Source of the DNA: Promicromonospora soli
Lineage (GTDB): Bacteria; Actinomycetota; Actinomycetes; Actinomycetales; Cellulomonadaceae
Assembly: GCF_014653785.1 (NCBI RefSeq)
Contig: NZ_BNAS01000003.1
Coordinates: 200,117-264,116, forward strand
Length of the DNA stretch: 64,000 bases
Reading direction: 5' to 3'
Shown here: in pieces, positions 51,149-59,837 of the stretch
How the letters are laid out: every line of letters starts with the position of its first letter
Position numbering within the stretch: position 1 is the first letter of the stretch
Position numbers and translations under genes: made by a program
The notes under the pieces: model-generated
The model's input: the letters and a program-made list of their open reading frames with translations, nothing else
What the model was told of the DNA's origin: nothing
Database searches by the model: none

Positions 51149-51793
51149 TCAGGCCTTGACTGTGCCCTCGAGCGCGAGGCCGGTGCCCAGGCCGACCATG
51201 GCGACTCCGCCGGTGACGCTCAGGTGGTCGAGCCGCTTCGGGTTGCGTGAGAACCAAGCGCGGGCCTGGCCCGCGATCAACGCCAGGATCGAGTCCTGGC
51301 AGAGGGCCAGCGCGCTGAAGAGCAGGCCGAGGAACAGCAGCTGCGGCGTCGCGGGAGCGGCGTCGTTCATGAACTGCGGGAGGAACGCCGCGAAGAACAC
51401 GATGGTCTTCGGGTTGGTCGCGCCCACGACGAAGCCTGCCCAGACCGCACGCCACGGGCTGCCTGGACGAGCCTTGTCGGGTGTGGTCAGGGCGAGCCGG
51501 GCATCGGCGCGATGCCGGATCGCCTGGACGCCGAGATAGATCACGTACGCCGCGCCGACGAGCTTCAGCACGGTGTAGGCGGTGGCGGACGCCTCGACCA
51601 GGGCGCCCAGCCCGATCGCCACGCACGCCACCTGGACGAGCAGGCCGAGCGCGTTGCCGGTCACCGACAGGAGCGCGTCCCGGCGTCCGACCGTCAGGGC
51701 CCGGCCGATCGCGAACAGCACGCTGGGTCCGGGCAGCGCGATGAAGACGACGGACGCTGCGAGGAAGGCGGCGAGCTGAGTGGCGGTGGGCAT
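51149..51793 (-). CDS. LysE-family amino acid exporter
   Basis: 214 residues with six hydrophobic segments. The opening FLAASVVFIALPGPSVLFAI with the PGP motif, VGATNPKTIVFFAAFLPQF and the overall size are diagnostic of LysE/RhtB exporters. Its last 24 codons are duplicated at 13548-13622 (see pseudogene). It lies immediately to the right of the polysaccharide locus and marks the right end of the block between the two direct repeats. The substrate is not predictable. Confidence 0.9.
   Translation of the reverse strand: MPTATQLAAFLAASVVFIALPGPSVLFAIGRALTVGRRDALLSVTGNALGLLVQVACVAIGLGALVEASATAYTVLKLVGAAYVIYLGVQAIRHRADARLALTTPDKARPGSPWRAVWAGFVVGATNPKTIVFFAAFLPQFMNDAAPATPQLLFLGLLFSALALCQDSILALIAGQARAWFSRNPKRLDHLSVTGGVAMVGLGTGLALEGTVKA
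51152..51224 (+). repeat. Right copy of a direct repeat shared with 13551-13623
   Basis: This 73-base stretch at the 3' end of the LysE-type gene aligns without gaps to 13551-13623 at about 62 of 73 positions, the longest identical run being in the second half (ccgaccatggcg and ccgccggtgacgctcagg). Both copies are in the same orientation, 37.6 kb apart. Beyond 51224 and 13623 the sequences diverge completely. Confidence 0.75.
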
Positions 51794-51934
51794 GAACTCA
51801 GCGTAGCGACCGGCTCGCCGGTGGTCGTCGGTATTCGTCGAAGATGGGAACCTGCTGGAGGAGCGCCGGTCGCACGCGCGGCCGGGCCGAAAACAGGGTG
51901 AACCCGCGCCGTCGTCGGGCATAGCGTCGGGGCC

Positions 51935-52708
51935 GTGAGCGACGAGGTGAGCACCACGACGAGCGACGACCCGCGCGACGGCCTGTTCCCCGAGAGCGTG
52001 GCCGCCGGCTACGACGGCCCGGGCGGGGCGAACGCGCCAGAGGCCGTGCACCCGGCGGTCGACCTGCTGGCCGACCTGGCCGACGGCGGCCCGGCGCTGG
52101 AGCTCGCGATCGGGACCGGCCGGATCGCGGCGCCGCTGTCGGCGCGCGGCGTACCCGTGAGCGGCATCGAGCTGAGCCGGGCCATGGCCGCCCGGATCGG
52201 TGAGAAGCCCGGCGGCGCGGACATCGACGTCACGATCGGCGACATGACCTCCACCCGCGTGCCGGGCGAGTTCTCGCTGGTCTACCTGGTCTTCAACACC
52301 ATCGCCAACGTGACCTCCCAGGACGGGCAGGTCGACGTCTTCCGCAACGCGGCGGCACACCTGCGGCCCGGGGGTCTGTTCCTCGTCGAGGTGGGCATCC
52401 CGGACCTGCGGCGTATGCCGCCCGGTCAGGACACGGTGCCCTTCACCGTGGCGCCCGACGCCGGCGGCGGGTACATCGGCTTCGACCGCTACGACGTCGC
52501 GACGCAGCTCTTCACGTCGAACCACGTGACCGTGACGCCTGACGGCGGCGAGTTCCGCGTGGTCCCGTTCCGGTACGCGTGGCCCGCCGAGATGGACCTC
52601 ATGGCGCGGATCGCCGGGATGCGGCTCAAGCACCGCTGGGCGGACTGGGACCGGTCGCGATTCGAGCACGAGAGCACCAAGCAGGTGTCGGTGTGGGAGA
52701 AGGTCTGA
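51935..52708 (+). CDS. Class I SAM-dependent methyltransferase
   Basis: 257 residues. The SAM-binding motif I is ALELAIGTGRIAAPLSARG, followed by GIELSRAMAARI (acidic residue for the ribose) and GDMTSTRVPGEFSLVYLVFNTI. Substrate unknown; relatives are annotated only as methyltransferase domain 25 proteins. TAGCGT (51922-51927) is a -10-like element 7 bases before GTG 51935, so the message may be leaderless. Stands alone between the LysE and helicase genes. Confidence 0.85.
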   Translation: MSDEVSTTTSDDPRDGLFPESVAAGYDGPGGANAPEAVHPAVDLLADLADGGPALELAIGTGRIAAPLSARGVPVSGIELSRAMAARIGEKPGGADIDVTIGDMTSTRVPGEFSLVYLVFNTIANVTSQDGQVDVFRNAAAHLRPGGLFLVEVGIPDLRRMPPGQDTVPFTVAPDAGGGYIGFDRYDVATQLFTSNHVTVTPDGGEFRVVPFRYAWPAEMDLMARIAGMRLKHRWADWDRSRFEHESTKQVSVWEKV

Positions 52709-52755
52709 CGCCGACCGAGTCCGCGCGGGGCTTCGGCAGTGTCAGTCAGCGCACA

Positions 52756-52761
52756 TAGGCT
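52756..52761 (+). promoter_or_regulatory. Possible -10 element of pcrA
   Basis: TAGGCT (TAnnnT) ends 8 bases before ATG 52770, indicating a leaderless or very short-leader transcript. No -35 box is convincing. Confidence 0.35.
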
Positions 52762-52769
52762 TGGGGACG

Positions 52770-55490
52770 ATGACTTCCCTCTTTGACAGCCTCTCTCTGC
52801 CCGGCGTCGACCCCGCGTCGCCCGGCACTCTGTCGCGCCTGCCGAGCACGGCACCGCAGTGGGACGACGACGGTGCGACCGCCGGCGATCCGGGCGAGGC
52901 GGCTCTGCCCGCGGAGCCGGACTGGCTGGAGGGCCTGCCGCACGAGTCCGAGGCGCCGCGCGCTCGCGGTGCGTACGCGCACCTCGACCCGGACGCGCTG
53001 CTGGACGGACTGAACCCGCAGCAGCGGGCCGCCGTCGTGCACGAGGGCGGGCAGCTGCTCATCGTGGCCGGTGCCGGGTCGGGCAAGACGCGCGTGCTGA
53101 CGCATCGCATCGCGTACCTGCTGGCCACCGGGCGGGCGCGGTCGGGCGAGATCCTCGCGATCACGTTCACCAACAAGGCCGCGGCCGAGATGCGCGAGCG
53201 GGTCGTCGGCCTGGTGGGCCCGTCGGCGGCGCGCATGTGGGTGTCGACGTTCCACTCGGCGTGCGTGCGGATCCTGCGGCGTGAGGCGACGACCCTGGGG
53301 CTGAGGTCCAGCTTCAGCATCTACGACGCCGCGGACAGCCAGCGCCTCATCACGCTGGTGACGCGCGAGCTCAACCTCGACCCCAAGAAGTACCCGGCCC
53401 GCGGGCTGTCGAACAAGATCAGCGACCTGAAGAACGAGCTGGTCGACCCCGAGACGTACGCGCGGCAGGCCGGCGCGAACGCCACGGAGGAGGCGCGCGC
53501 CGAGGCCGCCTCGGCGGCGGCGGGCGGCATCCGCCGGCCCTGGGGCGGGCAGTCGGCGGACGAGCGGAACACGGCGACGCCGAAGTTCGACCAGGTCCTG
53601 GCCGACGTCTACGCGCGGTACCAGGCGCGTCTCGCGCAGGCGAACGCCCTCGACTTCGACGACATCATCATGACGACGGTGAACCTGCTCCAGGCCTTCC
53701 CGAACGTCGCGGAGCACTACCGCCGCCGGTTCCGGCACGTCATGGTGGACGAGTACCAGGACACCAACCACGCGCAGTACACGCTGGTCCGGGAGCTGGC
53801 AGGGGTCGGCACCACCGACGACTCCGGGCTGGACCCGGCCGAGCTCACCGTCGTGGGCGACTCCGACCAGTCCATCTACGCCTTCCGTGGCGCCACGATC
53901 CGCAACATCCTCGAGTTCGAGAAGGACTACCCGAACGCCACCACGATCCTGCTGGAGCAGAACTACCGCTCCACGCAAAACATCCTGAGCGCAGCCAACG
54001 CGGTGATCTCCCGCAACGCCGGCCGCACGCCCAAGCGCCTGTGGACCGACTCGGGGGCAGGTGCCAAGGTCGTTGGCTACGTGGCGGACGACGAGCACCA
54101 GGAGGCGCGGTTCGTCGCCGACGAGATCGACAAGCTGGGCGACGCCGAGGACGTCCGCCCGGGCGACGTGGCGATCTTCTACCGGACCAACGCGCAGTCG
54201 CGGGCGCTCGAGGAGGTACTGGTCCGGGTCGGCCTGCCGTACAAGGTGGTGGGCGGCACGCGGTTCTACGAGCGCCGCGAGGTCAAGGACGCCGTCGCCT
54301 ACCTGCGCGCGCTGGCCAACGAGGACGACGACGTGAACTTGCGCCGCATCCTCAACGTGCCCAAGCGCGGGCTGGGGGACCGTGCCGAGTCGCTCGTGGC
54401 GTCGTTCGCCGAGCGGGAGCGCATCTCGTTCGGCGCCGCCCTCGAGCGCGCCGACGAGATCCCCGGCATGACCAACCGCTCGCTCAAGCCGCTGCTCGCC
54501 TTCCGCGACATGATGCGGGAGCTGCGTGCCCTGGTCGACCAGGGCGCCCCGCCCGCCGAGGTGCTTGGTGCTGTGCTCGACCGCACCGGCTACCTCGCCG
54601 AGCTCCGCGCGAGCGACGACCCGCAGGACGAGGGCCGCGTCGAGAACCTGGCCGAGCTGCACGCCGTCGCCGTCGACTTCGGCGACACCGATCCCGAGGG
54701 TTCGCTGGCGGACTTCCTCGAGCGCGTCTCGCTGGTCGCGGACAGCGACCAGATCCCCGACGAGGACGTGGCGGACGGTGCCGCGGAAGAGGCGCCCAAG
54801 GAGAACCAGGGCGTCGTCACGCTCATGACCCTGCACACCGCCAAGGGCCTGGAGTTCCCCGTCGTCTTCCTCACGGGCATGGAGGACGGCACGTTCCCGC
54901 ACATGCGCTCGCTGCACGACGACGACGAGCTCGCCGAGGAGCGCCGCCTCGCCTACGTGGGCATCACCCGGGCGCGCGAGCGGCTGTACATCACGCGGTC
55001 GTCGATGCGGGCCGCCTTCGGCATGTCCAACGAGTTCCCCGAGAGCCGGTTCCTGCAGGAGATCCCCGAGGAGCTGTGGGACTGGCGGCGCCGGGAGTCG
55101 TCGACGGCGGCGATCCGTGCCGGCCGCGGCGGCTGGAGCGGCGGATACGGGTCCGGGGGGTACGGCTCCGGCGGGCGCGGCTCGGGCACGGGCTCGACGT
55201 GGTCCGCGGGCCGGTCGGCGACCACGCGCACCGGCACGACGGCAGCGTCGGGCAACGGGCAGACCAACGCGTTCGCGCCGCAGAAGAAGGCGCCAGCGAA
55301 GGGCGGGTTCGGCGGGATCAACGTCCAGAAGAACATCCCCAGCCTGGAGATCGGCGACCGCGTCACGCACGACTCGTACGGGCTCGGCACCGTCGTGGAC
55401 GTCGAGGCCAACGCCGTGGTCAAGATCGACTTCGGCAGCAACGGGACCAAGCGCATAGCGCTGAAGTACACGGCCGTCACCAAGCTCTGA
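52770..55490 (+). CDS. pcrA: ATP-dependent DNA helicase PcrA/UvrD
   Basis: 906 residues. SF1A motifs in order: LNPQQRAAV (Q motif, ~85), Walker A VAGAGSGKTR (~100), FTNKAAAEMR, VDEYQDTN (motif II), GDSDQSIYAFRGA (III), NYRST, LMTLHTAKGLEF (V) and YVGITRAR (VI). It unwinds DNA 3' to 5' in mismatch and excision repair and in removing transcription-replication blocks. The C terminus has a Gly/Ser-rich linker, then a basic Tudor-like domain ending in YTAVTKL, as in actinobacterial PcrA. About 80 residues precede the Q motif. TTG 52761 is an alternative start. Confidence 0.95.
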   Translation: MTSLFDSLSLPGVDPASPGTLSRLPSTAPQWDDDGATAGDPGEAALPAEPDWLEGLPHESEAPRARGAYAHLDPDALLDGLNPQQRAAVVHEGGQLLIVAGAGSGKTRVLTHRIAYLLATGRARSGEILAITFTNKAAAEMRERVVGLVGPSAARMWVSTFHSACVRILRREATTLGLRSSFSIYDAADSQRLITLVTRELNLDPKKYPARGLSNKISDLKNELVDPETYARQAGANATEEARAEAASAAAGGIRRPWGGQSADERNTATPKFDQVLADVYARYQARLAQANALDFDDIIMTTVNLLQAFPNVAEHYRRRFRHVMVDEYQDTNHAQYTLVRELAGVGTTDDSGLDPAELTVVGDSDQSIYAFRGATIRNILEFEKDYPNATTILLEQNYRSTQNILSAANAVISRNAGRTPKRLWTDSGAGAKVVGYVADDEHQEARFVADEIDKLGDAEDVRPGDVAIFYRTNAQSRALEEVLVRVGLPYKVVGGTRFYERREVKDAVAYLRALANEDDDVNLRRILNVPKRGLGDRAESLVASFAERERISFGAALERADEIPGMTNRSLKPLLAFRDMMRELRALVDQGAPPAEVLGAVLDRTGYLAELRASDDPQDEGRVENLAELHAVAVDFGDTDPEGSLADFLERVSLVADSDQIPDEDVADGAAEEAPKENQGVVTLMTLHTAKGLEFPVVFLTGMEDGTFPHMRSLHDDDELAEERRLAYVGITRARERLYITRSSMRAAFGMSNEFPESRFLQEIPEELWDWRRRESSTAAIRAGRGGWSGGYGSGGYGSGGRGSGTGSTWSAGRSATTRTGTTAASGNGQTNAFAPQKKAPAKGGFGGINVQKNIPSLEIGDRVTHDSYGLGTVVDVEANAVVKIDFGSNGTKRIALKYTAVTKL

Positions 55491-55654
55491 CCCGCGCCGC
55501 TGGTGCCGGGGGCGGTCCCGTAGTTATGAGGGTGCGCACTGGTGCGGAGATCCGCTAGCAACTGACCGAGCTCACGCCGGGCACGCCCGCACCTGACCGA
55601 ATCCGGCGTCCGGCCAACTTCGCATCCGGGCTTCTTCACCCCGGCGAGGTTCGG

Positions 55655-55660
55655 TACGGT
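55655..55660 (+). promoter_or_regulatory. Probable -10 element of a leaderless acyltransferase gene
   Basis: TACGGT is followed by exactly six bases and ATG 55667. The rest of the 176-base gap after pcrA (55491-55666) shows no gene. A TCACCC at 55636-55641 lies at only -31 and does not fit the register of the polysaccharide promoters. Confidence 0.45.
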
Positions 55661-55666
55661 CCGCCT

Positions 55667-57703
55667 ATGGTCCTGACCGACGACGTCCGGCCCGCCCCGG
55701 TCGCCGGAACCGTCGCCGCACCGGTCTCGGTCGCCGGTCCGGCTGCCGCACCGGCTGCCGCACCGGCTGCCGCACCGACTGCCGCTGCGGTCCCCGCCTC
55801 TCAGCCCGGGTCGGCGATCGTGCACGGCCCCCGGATACCGGGCCTCGACGGGCTGCGCGCGGTCGCCGTGCTCGCCGTCGGGGCGTTCCACCTGGCACCC
55901 GCGTGGGTGCCGGGCGGATTCCTCGGCGTGGACGTGTTCTTCGTGGTCAGCGGGTTCCTCATCACGACGCTGCTGCTGCGGGAGGTCGAGAGCACGAGCT
56001 GGATCCGGCTGCCCCGGTTCTGGTTGCGCCGGGCGCGCCGCCTGCTGCCCGCACTCGGGCTCGTGCTGGTGGCGAGCATCCCGGTCGCGCGGCTGGTCGA
56101 GCCGGACCTCACGGTCGGAATCGGGCGCCAGCTGCTGGGCGCGCTGACGTTCAGCACCAACTGGGTCGAGATCGCGGCTGGCACCGACTACTTCGACGAG
56201 TCCCAGCCGGAGCTGCTGCGCATCCTGTGGTCGCTCGCGATCGAGGAGCAGTTCTACCTGGCCTGGCCGGTGCTGCTGGTGCTCCTGCTGATCACCGTGC
56301 GCTCCGCGGACCGGCGGGTGCGCGTGGTCACGGCGGCTGCACTCGTTTCCGTGCTGGCAATGACGCTGCTGTTCACCCCGGTGCACGGTGCTGGCGTGGA
56401 CCCGACCCGCGTCTACTACGGCACCGACACCCACGCGTTCGGGCTCCTGCTGGGCGCGGCGGTGACGCTGCGCTGGGCCAAGGCCTCGCCCGTGCTGCAG
56501 GGCGCGCGAGCCCGTGTGCTCCCCCCGCTCGCGCTGGCCGGGCTGATCGCGATGTTCCTGCTGCTGCGCAGCGACTCGCCGCTCACCTACCCGCTCGGGC
56601 TGCTGGCCGCGTCCCTGCTGTCCCTCGTGCTGGTGCTCGCGTGCGGCGCGGCCCGCACCGAGCCCACCTGGTTCACGGCCGCCCTGGAGGCGCCGGTCCT
56701 GCGCTGGGTGGGGGAGCGGTCCTACGGGATCTACCTGTGGCACTGGCCGGTCGCCTGCATCGTCACCGCGGCCGTGGGGGCGCAGCCAGGCACCGCGTGG
56801 TGGGGAGTCGGCACGGGGCTCTCGGTGATGCTCACGTTCCTCGCCGGGGCGGCGTCGTACCGGTGGGTGGAGGCGCCCGTGCGTCGGCTCGGGTTCCGCG
56901 GTGCCCTCCGGGCGCTGCTCGGCGCGGTGCGCTCGACCGCCGTCGTGCCGAAGGGCGTGGTGGTCGTGGCGGTGCTCGCGATCGTCGGCACCGGGGCCGC
57001 CGTGACATCGGCGCCCGAGCGGACGGCGACCGAGCTCGCCATCCAGGCAGGCGTCCAGGCCGGCCTGGACGCGCAGGCAGTGGCCGCGCCGCAAGCTCGG
57101 GACGGGCAGCCGGGCGCTCCGGGACGTCCGGGCGAACCCACCCCGGCGTCGCGCACCGGCGGGCCGGCGGCCGTGCAGCCAGTGCAGCCCGAGCAGAGGC
57201 TGCCCTTCGGGGCGAAGCAGGGCGCGCAGGTCTCGGCCTTCGGCGACTCGGTCCTGGCCGCGGCCACCCCCGCGATCCTGGCGCGCTACCCGCGCGCCCA
57301 GATCCAGGGCGTCGTGAGCACCGACTGGCTCGACGCCGAGCGCATGGTGCGGACCGCGAAGCGCGAGGGCCGCCTGCGCGACACCGTGCTCCTCAACTTC
57401 GGCACCAACTCGGGTTTCCAGCTCAACGGTTCGGTCGACGCCGCCCGGCGCGTGCTCGACATGATCGGACCCGACCGCCGCGTGGTGCTCGTCAACAGCG
57501 TGGGGATCAGCTACTGGGTGCCCGACGCGAACCAGACCCTCGACCGGATCGCCGCCGGCCGCGAGAACGTCGAGGTGGCTGACTGGCACGCGCTCGTCGG
57601 CAGGCGGCCCGGGCTGCTGCACGCGGACGCGACGCACCCGGACCAGGACGGCGTGGAGGCCTACACGGACCTCGTGGAGAGGTCGTTCGCGGCCTTGGAG
57701 TGA
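55667..57703 (+). CDS. OafA/YrhL-type acyltransferase with C-terminal SGNH domain
   Basis: 678 residues. A ~45-residue N-terminal tail is built from 12-base repeats at 55739-55786 (Pro-Ala-Ala-Ala units). The acyltransferase-3 domain has PGLDGLRAVAVLAVGAFH with R and H of the R-x10-H motif, FFVVSGFLIT and about ten helices to residue ~430. After a Pro/Gln linker comes an SGNH domain: VSAFGDSVL (block I), LLNFGTNSG (block III) and DATHPD (Asp-His pair). Such fusions O-acetylate peptidoglycan, wall polymers or exopolysaccharide outside the membrane. Probably a housekeeping surface modifier but may act on the nearby polymer. Confidence 0.9.
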   Translation: MVLTDDVRPAPVAGTVAAPVSVAGPAAAPAAAPAAAPTAAAVPASQPGSAIVHGPRIPGLDGLRAVAVLAVGAFHLAPAWVPGGFLGVDVFFVVSGFLITTLLLREVESTSWIRLPRFWLRRARRLLPALGLVLVASIPVARLVEPDLTVGIGRQLLGALTFSTNWVEIAAGTDYFDESQPELLRILWSLAIEEQFYLAWPVLLVLLLITVRSADRRVRVVTAAALVSVLAMTLLFTPVHGAGVDPTRVYYGTDTHAFGLLLGAAVTLRWAKASPVLQGARARVLPPLALAGLIAMFLLLRSDSPLTYPLGLLAASLLSLVLVLACGAARTEPTWFTAALEAPVLRWVGERSYGIYLWHWPVACIVTAAVGAQPGTAWWGVGTGLSVMLTFLAGAASYRWVEAPVRRLGFRGALRALLGAVRSTAVVPKGVVVVAVLAIVGTGAAVTSAPERTATELAIQAGVQAGLDAQAVAAPQARDGQPGAPGRPGEPTPASRTGGPAAVQPVQPEQRLPFGAKQGAQVSAFGDSVLAAATPAILARYPRAQIQGVVSTDWLDAERMVRTAKREGRLRDTVLLNFGTNSGFQLNGSVDAARRVLDMIGPDRRVVLVNSVGISYWVPDANQTLDRIAAGRENVEVADWHALVGRRPGLLHADATHPDQDGVEAYTDLVERSFAALE

Positions 57704-57760
57704 CAGCTGGAGTGGCAAGCCGGAGTGACGGCTGGCGTGATTCCGCTGGGATGACACGGC
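57695..57760 (+). repeat. Short imperfect tandem repeat at the end of the acyltransferase gene
   Basis: Five units of 12-14 bases start at 57695, 57708, 57721, 57733 and 57747, with the core YGGAGTGACRGC (variants tggcgtgattccgc and tgggatgacacggc). The first unit contains the stop codon of the acyltransferase. The units suggest slippage-type expansion; no function is evident. Confidence 0.55.
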
Positions 57761-57799
57761 TTGGCGCACGCCGCCCGCTTTAGGCCACTATGTGTCGCC

Positions 57800-59161
57800 A
57801 TGAGGATCCTGGTCTCCGCAGGCAGACTGTTCGTGGCGCATTGGCCCGCGCTTCTGACGCTCGGCCTGCTCGGCGTCGCCGTACGCAACGGTGCCATGTG
57901 GGGCGCGGTCGAGCTGAGCCAGTGGAACTCCTTCGTTGCGCAGCTCCTGCTGATCATGAGCCCGCTCGGGTACCTCGTGCCGGTGGTGGGCATGCTGTGG
58001 GTCTGCCGGGACTCGCTGCCGAACCTTCGCGTGCCGGGCCCGACCTCGCCGGGCCCGACCATGCCGTACCCCGGCAGGCCCGGCCACCTGCCCGGCATGC
58101 TCCCCGGCGCGCGCGCCCCGATGATGCCGTCGGAAGGGCGGGAGCGGCGCCTCATCGACGTAGCGCTGTCCGTGCTGGTGCCGTTCCTGGTGGTCTACGA
58201 GGTCGAGGGCCTGATGGACGCCGATCGGGCCCAGTTCGTCAACGAGGCGGCGGCCGACGAGATGTTCAACGACATCTTCACCGCGGAGGGGATCGACTTC
58301 ACCTCCCGGCTCGGCGTCTGGTCCGGTTGGACGCTCGTCGCCATCGTGGCTTGTGCGTTCGTGCTGCGCTGGCTGCTCGGCAGGCTCGAGGGCAAGCTGG
58401 GCTTCCTCGGCATCGCCGTGCTCGGCGGATGCCTCGAGATCTACTGGACCAACCAGGTCGCGGGCCAGATCGAGACCATCGAGCTCGGCCTGTGGAACGT
58501 GGCTGCGGACCGGCAGCTCGTGGCGGCCGCAGTCGGCACTGTCGGCGTCGCGCAGGAGAGCGTCGGCGACGCGGGCAACACCGCCGTGGCATTCCTGGCG
58601 GACGGCATCGCGGCGGTCTTCGAGTCGCTCGACATCGTGCTCATCGCGCCCCTGGCATGGCTCGCGATCGGCGCCGTCGTGCTGGGGCACAAGCTCATGG
58701 AGCCGCCGTCGACCGAGCACCAGTGGCTCGATCGCATGACCTGGCTGCCCGGCGGGCTGCGCTCGCTCCTCGAGTCGCTCACCGAGGACCTGCGGGCCCG
58801 CTTCTCCGCCCTGTGGAACGGCCTGAAGATGATCGTGCACGGCGGCCTCGGCCCCATGCTCGTGTTCTGCCTGGGTTACCTCGTCGTGATGCGGGTGCCG
58901 TACGGCGTCGGCTGGCTTGTGCGTACGGTGACGGGCCCCGTCGAGACCAACACATGGCTCGCCTTCAGCGCCATGGAGGCTGGGGCCGGGCTCGCGATCT
59001 CGCTGGCCCTGGCGGCGGCGCTCATCGCGGCGACGGTCGATGCGCTGGTCGAGCGCGGGCTGGTGGTCCAGGAAGAGGAGGACGACGCCGCGGCCGGCCC
59101 AGCTACGGCACGTCGAACGTCACGTACTCGGGACCACCGAATCCCAGCCGTACCTGCGTGA
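57800..59161 (+). CDS. Multi-pass membrane protein of unknown function
   Basis: 453 residues with about eight hydrophobic segments (around 12-30, 48-72, 120-140, 175-195, 215-230, 275-300, 350-375, 385-440). A Pro/Gly/Met-rich loop lies between helices 2 and 3 (residues ~78-112). I do not recognise the family. CACTAT (57786-57791) is a likely -10 element 8 bases before the ATG. The 3' end overlaps the convergent gene at 59103 by 59 bases. Its neighbours 59103-61239, also membrane-anchored with unknown sandwich domains, may form a functional set with it. Confidence 0.7.
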   Translation: MRILVSAGRLFVAHWPALLTLGLLGVAVRNGAMWGAVELSQWNSFVAQLLLIMSPLGYLVPVVGMLWVCRDSLPNLRVPGPTSPGPTMPYPGRPGHLPGMLPGARAPMMPSEGRERRLIDVALSVLVPFLVVYEVEGLMDADRAQFVNEAAADEMFNDIFTAEGIDFTSRLGVWSGWTLVAIVACAFVLRWLLGRLEGKLGFLGIAVLGGCLEIYWTNQVAGQIETIELGLWNVAADRQLVAAAVGTVGVAQESVGDAGNTAVAFLADGIAAVFESLDIVLIAPLAWLAIGAVVLGHKLMEPPSTEHQWLDRMTWLPGGLRSLLESLTEDLRARFSALWNGLKMIVHGGLGPMLVFCLGYLVVMRVPYGVGWLVRTVTGPVETNTWLAFSAMEAGAGLAISLALAAALIAATVDALVERGLVVQEEEDDAAAGPATARRTSRTRDHRIPAVPA

Positions 59162-59837
59162 TCTTCGCGGCCGGGTCGGCGAGCACGAATGACGTCACGT
59201 CCCACTCCGGCCGCGCGCTGACGAACCCGGCCGCGTCCGGCGTCGAGCAGCGGTTGGAGCTGCCCAGCACGTCCGTGGTCGACTCCCCGTACCGAGTGCC
59301 GTCGTCGGCGACCAGTACGATCTGGCACCCGGAAAGATCGGTCTTGGGCTCGGCGGCGAAGTGCATGCCCACCTCGTACGCGACCGACCCGTCGGGGATC
59401 GTCACGGGGTCGCCCCAGCTCGGCGGGGGCAGCCGGTCCACCTGCTGGATGCTCGTCACTGTCGCGTCGATCTCGCGCAGCACCGTGGTGTTCGCCCGCT
59501 CCGGCACGTCGAGCCCGAGGTCGTAGTATTCGCCCGCCAGGTGCGCCTGCTCACCCACGGCGACCCGCTCCACCTCGTGGTGCAGACCGACCGGCCACCA
59601 GAACGCCCATACCCGGAACGACGACGCCCCGGCGGCCACCGCCATCGCGACCGGCAGCAGCACCAGCCACACGGCGTTGCGCCGCCACCAGCCCTTGCGC
59701 CCCTCCGGCACCGGAACATCGGGCGGAACCGTCCCGGGCAGCATGCCCGGCCGCAGGCTCGGTGGCCATCCCTGATCCGTGCCCGGACCCGCGCCCGGGC
59801 CCATGCCCGACGCCGCCGGGGTCACCAGAGTCGTCAT
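59103..59837 (-). CDS. Membrane-anchored protein of unknown function
   Basis: 244 residues. Cytosolic Pro/Gly-rich N-terminal ~50 residues (PSLRPGMLPGTVPPDVPVP), one transmembrane helix near 54-75 and an extracellular domain with two cysteines (SGCQIVLVADD, SSNRCSTPDA) that could pair. The Met/Pro/Gly-rich tail echoes the loop of the convergent 57800 protein. Last gene of a three-gene operon with ATGA overlaps. Family not recognised. Confidence 0.65.
   Translation of the reverse strand: MTTLVTPAASGMGPGAGPGTDQGWPPSLRPGMLPGTVPPDVPVPEGRKGWWRRNAVWLVLLPVAMAVAAGASSFRVWAFWWPVGLHHEVERVAVGEQAHLAGEYYDLGLDVPERANTTVLREIDATVTSIQQVDRLPPPSWGDPVTIPDGSVAYEVGMHFAAEPKTDLSGCQIVLVADDGTRYGESTTDVLGSSNRCSTPDAAGFVSARPEWDVTSFVLADPAAKITQVRLGFGGPEYVTFDVP

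Noticed and set aside
13548-51224. The 37.5-kb block as an active integrative element
   Set aside because: No integrase, transposase, relaxase or tRNA target is present and the flanking repeats have diverged to about 85%, so only an old rearrangement is supported.
51896-51901. GGGTGA upstream of the methyltransferase gene
   Set aside because: It lies at -39 from the start, outside both registers, and is single; probably chance.
55636-55641. TCACCC upstream of the OafA-type acyltransferase
   Set aside because: Position -31 would overlap the polymerase site and fits neither register; no second box.
52746-57769. Long minus-strand frames opposite pcrA and the OafA-type acyltransferase
   Set aside because: Both plus-strand genes carry complete motif series; the antisense frames are low-complexity shadows.
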